Assembly (NCBI GenBank): GCA_009774655.1 | Contig: VSOD01000108.1 | Coordinates: forward strand, 5,651-10,763 | Reading direction: 5' to 3' | DNA: 5,113 nt | DNA from: Lachnospiraceae bacterium | Lineage (GTDB): Bacteria > Bacillota_A > Clostridia > Lachnospirales > Lachnospiraceae | In this document: positions 1 to 5,113 of the stretch, in pieces | How positions within the stretch are numbered: the first letter of the stretch is position 1 | Layout of the letters: the number at the start of each line of letters is the position of its first letter | Made by a program: the position numbers and the translations under genes | Notes under the pieces: generated by a model | The model's database searches: none | Seen by the model: only the letters and a program-made list of their open reading frames with translations | What the model was told of the DNA's origin: nothing

Positions 1-76
1 CCATGGATTTGCCGAAACGTCTCGGCCTGCTGACACAGATATATTGCTGTTCCGTATTCAAATACTGGTTCGTCTT
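1..76. repeat. Direct repeat, left copy (partner at 2689-2764)
   Basis: Positions 1-76 match 2689-2764 in the same orientation at 75 of 76 bases, with C/T differing at 65/2753. Similarity ends abruptly at 76/2764: the left copy continues with T-rich sequence into the 346-residue gene's stop, the right copy into codons for residues 29 and earlier of the full nuclease-ATPase. The left end of the repeat is not seen because the window ends there, so the true repeat may be much longer. It lies inside coding sequence on both sides. Confidence 0.95.
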
Positions 77-85
77 ATTTTTCAT
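1..85 (-). CDS. Partial, 5'-truncated second copy of the AAA-ATPase_like/PD-(D/E)xK protein (continues off the left edge)
   Basis: An open frame begins with ATG at 85-83, directly after the TGA of the 346-residue ATPase gene, and runs off the left edge after 28 codons. From its fourth codon it matches residues 30-54 of the complete 525-residue protein exactly, including the P-loop RPRRFGKSM. The only base difference in the shared stretch is a synonymous CAG/CAA glutamine codon (position 65). The first 29 residues of the full protein, including the family-conserved YVDKT, are missing and replaced by MKN. No good ribosome binding site precedes the ATG, since the nearest GGAG lies over 20 bases upstream; translation could depend on reinitiation at the abutting TGA-ATG. 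It may be a decayed fragment or a working shortened paralog, and the window does not show which. Confidence 0.6.
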   Translation of the reverse strand, partial: MKNKTNQYLNTEQQYICVSRPRRFGKSM

Positions 86-1126
86 TCAGAGGATTCTCGT
101 TAAAACAAACTCCGCAAATCTGGGCAGAACAAAAGATACCTCTCCATACTTACTTGTATCAAGAACGCCCTTTCTTTTCAAACGATCCCTGTACACCGAA
201 AACTGCTCCGGTTTCATCCCGATACCTTCCCTGATCTTCTTGACTTTCGTCTCGCCGCCTGTGGACATTCTGATCAAAACCTGTCTGTCCAGATCAGAAA
301 GTTCCGACCAGATCTTTCCATAAACATATTCTTCCAGATACTGGTCGTATTCCGGCAGAATCTCTTCCAAAGTCTTTACCGTTCTATTCTCCCAACGCAG
401 ATAGCCCAATACCTGAAATGCAAACGGATAGCCTTTCGTCAACCCGGCCATTTTCCCGGCCGCTTCCACGTCCAGATCAAATATGTCCATATACCGTTTC
501 CTGATCGCAGTATAGTTCAGCGGTTCCAGCACCATCTTGGGCGCTCTGTATAAGAATGTCAGTGCATCCGCATTCTGCAGGTCATAGATATTATCATACA
601 ATCCTGTCATCAACAGAAAAATCGGATACTCCTGCCGTAAAAAAATCTGAAAAGAACTGGCAAACACCCTGACAGAGTCACAATTTGTAACTTCGTCTAC
701 CGTGATCAGCAGTCTTTTACGTTTCTTCCGGAGTTCATCCAGCATCAATGCGATCGCGCTCTCGATATCCGTCACGGGAACCGCATTTTCCAACGATACA
801 TTCAGCCCCAAAACTGTAAGATCGATCCTCGCCTGTACAAAGTGCGCATGCATTTCCGGCAGGCTGTATAATTTACCGGCCAGACTCTGCAAAAGATCTC
901 TTGTGGGATTCAATTCTACCACAACCCACTCCTCTTTCTCCATAAGTTCACCGGCAATGCCGGCCATCATAACAGTCTTGCCCGAGCCTCGAACCCCCGT
1001 GATCATGTAGATTTGATTAGACGGCTCTGCCGCTGTAAAATTTTCCAGAATCTCGCTGTTCTGGGAAATTCGCGATACATATTGTAATGGTTTCTTTCCA
1101 AAGGACAGAGTAAATGGATTATTCAT
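86..1126 (-). CDS. P-loop (AAA/STAND-like) ATPase with probable C-terminal winged helix, 346 aa
   Basis: Predicted cytoplasmic ATP-binding protein. Residues 41-51 hold a Walker A motif (MITGVRGSGKT, K50, T51), residues 138-145 a Walker B strand (RLLITVDE, D144 and E145), and residues 169-175 a sensor-like strand ending in MTG. This layout fits the AAA_16/Orc1-Cdc6-like group annotated broadly as 'ATP-binding protein'. The last ~75 residues (LSDLDRQVLIRMS, then KKIREGIGMKPEQFSVYRDRLKRKGVLD and a beta-rich end) read as a winged-helix DNA-binding domain; this is inferred from pattern. The start is well supported: AGGAG at 1134-1138 sits 7 bases before the ATG, and it is the first methionine. The gene follows the 525-residue ATPase-nuclease with a 147-base gap, has its own promoter with phased repeats, and abuts a truncated nuclease copy. 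Substrate and biological role are not recognisable. There are no membrane segments or signal peptide. Confidence 0.9.
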   Translation of the reverse strand: MNNPFTLSFGKKPLQYVSRISQNSEILENFTAAEPSNQIYMITGVRGSGKTVMMAGIAGELMEKEEWVVVELNPTRDLLQSLAGKLYSLPEMHAHFVQARIDLTVLGLNVSLENAVPVTDIESAIALMLDELRKKRKRLLITVDEVTNCDSVRVFASSFQIFLRQEYPIFLLMTGLYDNIYDLQNADALTFLYRAPKMVLEPLNYTAIRKRYMDIFDLDVEAAGKMAGLTKGYPFAFQVLGYLRWENRTVKTLEEILPEYDQYLEEYVYGKIWSELSDLDRQVLIRMSTGGETKVKKIREGIGMKPEQFSVYRDRLKRKGVLDTSKYGEVSFVLPRFAEFVLTRIL

Positions 1127-1150
1127 GACACGGCTCCTCAGTCTGCTTCG

Positions 1151-1244
1151 TTTATGCTTTTATGATTTTTATAACTTTTTATAACCTCAAATTTGTTTTA
1201 TATCATTTTATAACCTTTTATACTATTATAGAAGTCTTTATAAC
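1151..1244 (-). repeat. Phased array of GTTATAAAA-type 9-base repeats upstream of the 346-aa ATPase
   Basis: On the minus strand, units occur at 1236-1244 (GTTATAAAG), 1216-1223 (GTATAAAA), 1206-1214 (GTTATAAAA), 1196-1204 (GATATAAAA), 1177-1185 (GTTATAAAA) and 1167-1175 (GTTATAAAA). Weaker relatives lie at 1158-1165 (TCATAAAA) and 1151-1157 (GCATAAA). Right-hand ends of the stronger units are 21, 9, 10, 19 and 10 bases apart, so nearly all sit on one face of the helix. One unit lies between the -35 and -10 boxes of the predicted promoter and the rest lie in the predicted 5' leader. An operator bound cooperatively by the winged-helix ATPase is an attractive inference. Intrinsically curved A-tract DNA or simple AT-rich drift are alternatives. 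Confidence 0.75.
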
Positions 1245-1253
1245 TTTTGGCAA
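1225..1253 (-). promoter_or_regulatory. Sigma-A-like promoter for the 346-aa ATPase
   Basis: On the minus strand, TTGCCA (1253-1248) and a consensus TATAAT (1230-1225) are separated by 17 bases. A start site near 1218 would give a leader of about 90 bases carrying most of the repeat array. One repeat unit occupies the spacer, which would suit repression by a protein bound there. The promoter lies just past the stop of the 525-residue gene. No terminator hairpin is visible between the two genes, so readthrough from the upstream gene could also contribute. Confidence 0.7.
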
Positions 1254-1273
1254 GCCGATATGCAGCGCTCTGT

Positions 1274-2851
1274 CTATTGTTTTTCAATTTTTTCTATCAC
1301 ACAGCTGTGGGGTTTATCTTTGTCCCCGCTGTTATAGTTGATCCCCACGAGCAGGATTTCTCCGCGATATCCGTCAAACGCCTGCGTATACTGCCGGTCT
1401 TTGATCTGCCTGATCGCAGTATCGGCCGATTTATCATATTTCAGTTCCACCACCAACGCCGGTTTGTCCGTATGCGGCAGCGGCAGGAAAACAACATCCG
1501 CAAAGCCCTTCCCGGCAGGCATTTCCCGAATCAGCTTGTAATCCTTCCTGGCACTGTAGTAGGCAAGCCCAATCGCACAGCCAAGTGAATTTTCGTCATT
1601 GTAGGTCAGGATGGACGCCACTTCCGAGTGCGCCCGGTCAAGACCTCGGGCCACGCTTTCTTCGTCACCGTTCAGGGTATCCTCCAACAGCTTTGCCGAT
1701 GCCTTCAGGACACGCATCACCTCCGGCCAGCCACTCACGCTCATGGCATTCTCGAATTCTCCCCTGATCTCCTTATTCGGAATAAACGCCTCTTTCGTCT
1801 CGGCGTCATAGCCAAGATACCCGATATGAATCAGCAATGTGAGCACATCATCCTTCGTCCTGAAATTGCGCATATCATTCTGAAAGCTGAGAGTATTGAC
1901 CCTTACCCGCTCCCCGCCGAGCATCTGCACAATATCCGCCTTTAATCCGTCAAAATCCATATCCATATAGAGTTTCAGCGCTTCATAGGTCTCCGTGGCC
2001 GTCCAGTAATTTGAGAAAACGCTGCTCTTCATTGCCGCCACAACAGACCTTGGATTATAGATATGACGGAACCGGCGGAATCTGTACCCGTCATACCAGT
2101 CGCTGACTTTTGCAAAGTCCATCTCATAACGCCTGCACAGTTCCTTCACTTCCGCTTCCGTAAAGCCGGTATATTCCTCAAAGTCAAACTGGTCTGTCAT
2201 AGAGTATTCCCAGAACATATTCAAGGCCGAATGCTGCCCGTATTTTTTTACCGGCAGGATTCCCGTCATATACGCCAGCGCGACATAAGGCTGATCCTTT
2301 AACAGGTTCCGCAGGAAATCAAGATATTGCTTCTGCTGATCCTCACACTCCTGTCTTTCCCTCATTACACAGTCCCACTCGTCGATCAGGAAGATAAACT
2401 GACGGTCCGTTTCTACAAAAATATCCCGCAGCGCGGCAGCAAGCCCCCTGCCCTCCCGCTCCAAAATATCCGCATATTCCTTCCGCAGTTCCCTGAGAAC
2501 CTCCTGCTCCAGATATTCCGTTACATTCCCCGGATCAGCCTCGATCAAAAACTGCTGCATGTTCAAACATATCACATCATACTGGTTCAAATATTCCTTA
2601 AAGGTATTATCCTGCGCTATCTTATAACCTGCAAATAATTCCCCGGAATCGCAACCGCGGCTGTAATAAGCCGCAAGCATCTTAAGCGCCATGGATTTGC
2701 CGAAACGTCTCGGCCTGCTGACACAGATATATTGCTGTTCCGTATTCAAATATTGGTTCGTCTTCGCGATCAGTCCCGTCTTATCCACATAGATTTCGGA
2801 GCGGATCGACTGCCAGAAACCCCTGTTGCCCGGATTCAGATAGATTCCCAT
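1274..2851 (-). CDS. AAA-ATPase_like protein with C-terminal PD-(D/E)xK nuclease domain (PF09820 + PF08011 type), 525 aa
   Basis: The family is widespread and multi-copy in anaerobic Firmicutes and Bacteroidetes, and its function is not established. Visible in order: the N-terminal family motif YVDKT (21-25); the atypical P-loop RPRRFGKSM (46-54, K52, S53); Walker B FIFLIDEWD (152-160, D157, E158); a sensor strand YMTGILPVKK (194-203); WYDGYRF (252-258); YNPRS (265-269); and a C-terminal nuclease core with D452, then VVELK (E469, K471) and the downstream QY pair (487-488). All expected PD-(D/E)xK acidic and lysine positions appear present, so nuclease activity is plausible, and 525 residues is a normal full length for the family. 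The start is supported by GGAGG at 2860-2864, 8 bases before the ATG. A second copy missing its first 29 residues lies at 1-85. Likely cytoplasmic. Annotators often call it only 'AAA family ATPase' or 'DUF1703 protein'; DNA as the substrate is inferred. Confidence 0.93.
   Translation of the reverse strand: MGIYLNPGNRGFWQSIRSEIYVDKTGLIAKTNQYLNTEQQYICVSRPRRFGKSMALKMLAAYYSRGCDSGELFAGYKIAQDNTFKEYLNQYDVICLNMQQFLIEADPGNVTEYLEQEVLRELRKEYADILEREGRGLAAALRDIFVETDRQFIFLIDEWDCVMRERQECEDQQKQYLDFLRNLLKDQPYVALAYMTGILPVKKYGQHSALNMFWEYSMTDQFDFEEYTGFTEAEVKELCRRYEMDFAKVSDWYDGYRFRRFRHIYNPRSVVAAMKSSVFSNYWTATETYEALKLYMDMDFDGLKADIVQMLGGERVRVNTLSFQNDMRNFRTKDDVLTLLIHIGYLGYDAETKEAFIPNKEIRGEFENAMSVSGWPEVMRVLKASAKLLEDTLNGDEESVARGLDRAHSEVASILTYNDENSLGCAIGLAYYSARKDYKLIREMPAGKGFADVVFLPLPHTDKPALVVELKYDKSADTAIRQIKDRQYTQAFDGYRGEILLVGINYNSGDKDKPHSCVIEKIEKQ
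2689..2764. repeat. Direct repeat, right copy (partner at 1-76)
   Basis: This is the complete-gene copy of the 76-base repeat. It encodes residues 30-54 of the 525-residue protein, including its P-loop. Only one base differs from the left copy (T at 2753), and the change is synonymous. Here the coding frame continues intact on both sides, so this is the parental context and the left copy is the rearranged one. Confidence 0.95.
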
Positions 2852-2891
2852 TATACCAACCTCCGTCTGCTTTTCACACTGGTCTGTCTAA

Positions 2892-2920
2892 ATGTTAGCA
2901 TATAACCATTGATTACGCAA
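2892..2920 (-). promoter_or_regulatory. Candidate promoter for the 525-aa ATPase-nuclease
   Basis: On the minus strand, TTGCGT (2920-2915) and TAACAT (2897-2892) are 17 bases apart. A TG one base before the -10 box gives an extended -10 (TGCTAACAT). The -10 match is moderate. A start site near 2885 would leave a leader of about 35 bases containing the GGAGG site. It lies back to back with the acetyltransferase promoter. Confidence 0.45.
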
Positions 2921-2972
2921 ACATGTTACAGTTCACAGCCCATTCGGCAGCAAACTGTACGCGAACATACCA

Positions 2973-3001
2973 TTGTGTATCAGCCGGAAATAAATTATAA
3001 T
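2973..3001 (+). promoter_or_regulatory. Sigma-A-like promoter for the GNAT acetyltransferase
   Basis: TTGTGT (2973-2978) and a consensus TATAAT (2996-3001) are separated by 17 bases. A start near 3008 would give a leader of about 50 bases ending in AAAGGAG (3045-3051), six bases before the ATG. The rest of the 206-base divergent region (2852-3057) holds the opposing promoter and a short inverted repeat, with no gene visible. Confidence 0.65.
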
Positions 3002-3057
3002 GATACCCATGAGCCCGAAGGCAGCAGGAGCAGACAGCAAACAGAAAGGAGTGCAAA

Positions 3058-3579
3058 ATGATCTTAGCCGAAACAGAAAGATTGATTCTAAGAAGATACA
3101 GACAGGAAGATCTGCAGGATTTATACGAATACTTATCTGATCAGGAAGTGGTGGAATATGAACCTTATAAGCCTCTGACTTTTGACGAAACAAAAGAAAA
3201 TCTCCAGTGGCGGATCGGCACAAATGAAATGATCGCCGTTGCATTGAAACACTCCCATAAAATGATCGGAAATGTATATCTGGGTAAGCGGGAATTTGAA
3301 GCGCTGGAAATCGGCTTCGTATTTAACCGGCATTATTGGGGCCATGGATATGCTGCCGAAAGCTGCGGCGCCTTGATCCGGCAGGCGTTTGCCAATGGTG
3401 TTCACAGGATCTATGCGGAATGTGACCCCTGCAACATGCGTTCCTGGAAATTACTGGAAACACTAGGCTTCCGGAAGGAAGCCTGTTTCAGAAAGAACGT
3501 ATACTTCTGGAAAGACGAGCACGGAAAAGCTATCTGGAAAGATACCTTTGTCTATGCCAGATTAAATGGCGACACCTGA
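3058..3579 (+). CDS. GNAT family N-acetyltransferase, RimJ/RimL type (Acetyltransf_3), 173 aa
   Basis: Predicted to transfer an acetyl group from acetyl-CoA to an amine; the acceptor cannot be told from sequence. The N-terminus ETERLILRRYRQEDLQDLYEY (5-25) is the standard opening of RimJ/RimL-like proteins. The acetyl-CoA-binding motif A is at 89-101, with the loop HYWGHGYAAES around W94-G95-H96-G97 after the strand EIGFVF. Motif B is CDPCNMRSWKLLETLGFRKE (122-141), with the family-typical N126, S129 and LGF. The length is normal and the protein looks complete and cytoplasmic. The start is supported by AAAGGAG six bases upstream. It is a single-gene unit transcribed away from the ATPase-nuclease gene and convergent with the propeller-like gene. 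Related proteins act on ribosomal protein N-termini or on small molecules including antibiotics; nothing here favours one of these. Confidence 0.93.
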   Translation: MILAETERLILRRYRQEDLQDLYEYLSDQEVVEYEPYKPLTFDETKENLQWRIGTNEMIAVALKHSHKMIGNVYLGKREFEALEIGFVFNRHYWGHGYAAESCGALIRQAFANGVHRIYAECDPCNMRSWKLLETLGFRKEACFRKNVYFWKDEHGKAIWKDTFVYARLNGDT

Positions 3580-3603
3580 GTGCAGGACGCCGCATCCTGC
3601 ACT
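3579..3603 (+). terminator. Hairpin between convergent genes, possible weak terminator
   Basis: A perfect 9-bp stem (AGTGCAGGA, 3579-3587, with TCCTGCACT, 3595-3603) encloses a 7-base loop and begins at the last base of the acetyltransferase stop codon. The following bases, GTTGTGT, are only partly T-rich, and no T-run follows on the minus strand, so it is not a canonical intrinsic terminator in either direction. Its place in the 54-base gap between two convergent genes still makes termination or 3'-end protection of one or both mRNAs the likeliest role. Confidence 0.5.
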
Positions 3604-3633
3604 GTTGTGTAACCGGCAGATAAAACCTCTGCA

Positions 3634-5113
3634 CTACAGTTCGATCCCGTACCATCTGACCCGAAAGCCCTCTTCTGTCTTCGTCATCTGCAGCGAAAGA
3701 TATGCCAGCGCCTCGCCGGTTTCCGCGTGGCCGCCGAACTCATAGAACACATAGCAGGTGACGCCGACCTCTACATTTTCATCCGGCATACCGCGCCCGC
3801 CGATATAACTCTCCCAGATTTGATCTGCCTGCTCCGGATAGGCATACATTTCCACGCGTCCTTCAAAGTCCTCTGTCAAAAGTCCACGGAGCGTATCGGC
3901 ATCATTCCCGAAATAAGCATCCGCAAAATCCCGAATCGTGTCTGCGATCGCCACGGCATCTGCACAGGGTTCTCCACTGTTCACTGCCTGCATGGCATTG
4001 GCTTCCGGATCCAGACTGAAGGATTCCCGGTTGTCGAAATACATCCGTCCGTCATACACGCCGCAGTGCCTGTACCAGCCGTCGGCTCCGTATGTATCCA
4101 CCTGCCCCTCGAAACGATATACTTTCTGCGCCTCGCCGCCATCTCTGGGAGCACGCACGATATAGGTCTCCGTCACCTCATTGTTTTCCCCGTCGTCACC
4201 GATGTTTTTATTCTGCAGCAGATAAACGTAATCCGCATCGTACGTCATCAGAGAAAGTTCCACCGGCTCTCTGTCCTTCCTCGCATAAAATACGGCCGTC
4301 TGTTTTGTCGCAAAATCCGCATACCAGATATCACCCGAGATATCGTCATAATATACCCCCGACTCTGTCACAAGCGGCGGAGAACTCATGGCATCACATA
4401 GATAATCATAAGTTCCGTCCTCATTTTCCAGATAGATGCTGCGCAGGGATTCATCCTTGTACTGGCTTACCACCTGTCTGCCGCCTAACAGCTTCCTGCA
4501 GGACGCCACATCGATCACTGCCTGATACCGCTGGTTCTGCACCTCGCACAGTTCCCAGTATTCCTCCGAAGCAAATTCGGCATTCAGCCTTTCGATCTCT
4601 GTTCGCATATACTCATTATATTCCCGGTAAAGAAAGTCCTCCGCCTGCTGATCCAGCTGACTGACCGCCTGCCCGTTTTCATTTAAAGAAAAACCAAGCC
4701 GTTCCGAAGCTGCCCCCAGCGCCACATACAGGTTTCCTTCATAGACCGATATATTGGTGATCAGAACATCCTCATATTCCAGATCAAATCCCGCCAGCGC
4801 ATCCACTACCTCATGCGTCTCCAGATCCATCCGGCAGACCGTCACCGTATCCCCCTTTTCCGCCGGCGCCTGTCCGCAGAAATAAAGATGGTTACCGTCT
4901 ATCTCCATCCCTCTGCTCCTGTAATCGTCATAGGCGCTTTCGTAGAGAAGCTGCTCTTCTCCCTGACCGCCCTGCAGACAGTAGATGCCGTCTTCTTTCG
5001 TCAGATACAGGTTACCCTGCCAGTACCTGATCACATCATTATAGGCATGATTGTAGTCGAATCCGTTCCGGTCTGCCCCACTTTCCGCCATTTCGCCGCC
5101 AGGTCCATCGTCT
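3634..5113 (-). CDS. Partial beta-propeller-like (DUF5050-like) protein with C-terminal NTF2-like domain; 5' end beyond the window
   Basis: The frame is open from the right edge to a TAG at 3634-3636, giving 493 visible codons. An ATG at 5091 is an in-frame methionine, but codons upstream (DDGPGGE) stay open and no convincing ribosome site precedes it, so the true start is probably outside. Numbering from that methionine, residues ~20-360 contain recurring strand motifs: GNLYLTKEDGIYCL (26-39), GNHLYFCG (66-73), GNLYVALG (119-126), SGVYYDDISGDIWYADF (244-260), ADYVYLL (286-292) and GRMYFDN (348-354). These are typical of propeller blades in DUF5050-like extracellular proteins. A charged helical insert spans ~145-190. 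Residues ~376-485 resemble an NTF2-like fold (IRDFADAYFGNDADTLRGLLTEDF, ending in a beta-strand with RVRWYGIEL). The acidic, Gly-rich opening looks like a linker after a signal or lipobox. Function is unknown; a cell-surface lipoprotein is inferred. Confidence 0.8.
   Translation of the reverse strand, partial: DDGPGGEMAESGADRNGFDYNHAYNDVIRYWQGNLYLTKEDGIYCLQGGQGEEQLLYESAYDDYRSRGMEIDGNHLYFCGQAPAEKGDTVTVCRMDLETHEVVDALAGFDLEYEDVLITNISVYEGNLYVALGAASERLGFSLNENGQAVSQLDQQAEDFLYREYNEYMRTEIERLNAEFASEEYWELCEVQNQRYQAVIDVASCRKLLGGRQVVSQYKDESLRSIYLENEDGTYDYLCDAMSSPPLVTESGVYYDDISGDIWYADFATKQTAVFYARKDREPVELSLMTYDADYVYLLQNKNIGDDGENNEVTETYIVRAPRDGGEAQKVYRFEGQVDTYGADGWYRHCGVYDGRMYFDNRESFSLDPEANAMQAVNSGEPCADAVAIADTIRDFADAYFGNDADTLRGLLTEDFEGRVEMYAYPEQADQIWESYIGGRGMPDENVEVGVTCYVFYEFGGHAETGEALAYLSLQMTKTEEGFRVRWYGIEL

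Noticed and set aside
1151..1244. CRISPR-like interpretation of the AT-rich repeats
   Set aside because: The units are 8-10 bases, partly contiguous, degenerate and without unique spacers of 30 bases or so; no cas gene is present.
1247..1588. Plus-strand open frames antisense to the two ATPase genes (for example 1247-1588, 1628-1945, 702-1010)
   Set aside because: They are shadows of genes with clear Walker and nuclease motifs, and none has a ribosome site or family-like sequence.
2927..2959. Inverted repeat TACAGTT-N19-AACTGTA in the divergent intergenic region
   Set aside because: The arms are only 7 bases with a long spacer, which is easily due to chance. It lies between the two promoters, so an operator cannot be excluded, but the support is too weak.
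2933..3244. A 103-codon minus-strand frame across the divergent region and the start of the acetyltransferase
   Set aside because: It overlaps the GNAT gene and its promoter, and the product is low-information without family features.
3727..4401. A 224-codon plus-strand open frame opposite the propeller-like gene
   Set aside because: It lies wholly antisense to a better-supported coding frame, has no ribosome binding site, and its product shows no recognisable domain. The same applies to the 190-codon frame at 4092-4664.
3581..4507. Shared 11-mer TGCAGGACGCC at 3581-3591 and in the propeller gene near 4497-4507
   Set aside because: The match is short and isolated, with no flanking similarity, and is consistent with chance.
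5089..5091. ATG at 5091 as the true start of the propeller-like gene
   Set aside because: Upstream codons stay open to the window edge and no well-placed purine-rich site precedes it. A domain of this type would also be expected to carry an export signal, which is absent after this ATG.

Overview
The window looks like chromosomal DNA from a low-to-mid GC Gram-positive anaerobe, most likely a gut clostridium of the Lachnospiraceae type. This is an inference from three things: strong AGGAG/GGAGG ribosome binding sites, sigma-A-like promoters with 17-base spacers, and protein families common and often multi-copy in that group. No rRNA, tRNA, CRISPR array, transposase or integrase is visible.

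Left part (1-2851, all on the minus strand). Reading in the direction of transcription, there is first a complete 525-residue protein (1274-2851) with an AAA-ATPase_like P-loop domain and a C-terminal PD-(D/E)xK nuclease-like domain. After a 147-base AT-rich gap comes a 346-residue P-loop ATPase (86-1126) with a likely C-terminal winged helix. Directly abutting its stop codon is the start of a second, 5'-truncated copy of the 525-residue gene (1-85), which runs off the window. The two copies match at 75 of 76 bases (1-76 against 2689-2764). The gap before the 346-residue gene holds a good promoter overlapped and followed by 9-base GTTATAAAA-type repeats set about 10 bases or a multiple of 10 apart. 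This array is the most unusual non-coding signal in the window.

Middle (2852-3633). A 206-base divergent intergenic region carries a candidate promoter for each side. It is followed on the plus strand by a 173-residue RimJ/RimL-type GNAT acetyltransferase (3058-3579) and a perfect 9-bp hairpin lacking a T-tract.

Right part (3634-5113, minus strand). A large open frame converges on the acetyltransferase and lacks its 5' end. Its repeated short beta-strand motifs suggest a beta-propeller-like region (DUF5050-like), followed by a C-terminal NTF2-like domain. It is probably an extracytoplasmic protein whose signal or lipobox region lies beyond the right edge.

The candidate for an undescribed system is the left part. 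It pairs a P-loop ATPase-nuclease with a separate P-loop ATPase-winged-helix protein that has its own repeat-studded promoter, and a second nuclease copy follows directly. The acetyltransferase and the propeller protein look like ordinary neighbours with no visible functional link to it.
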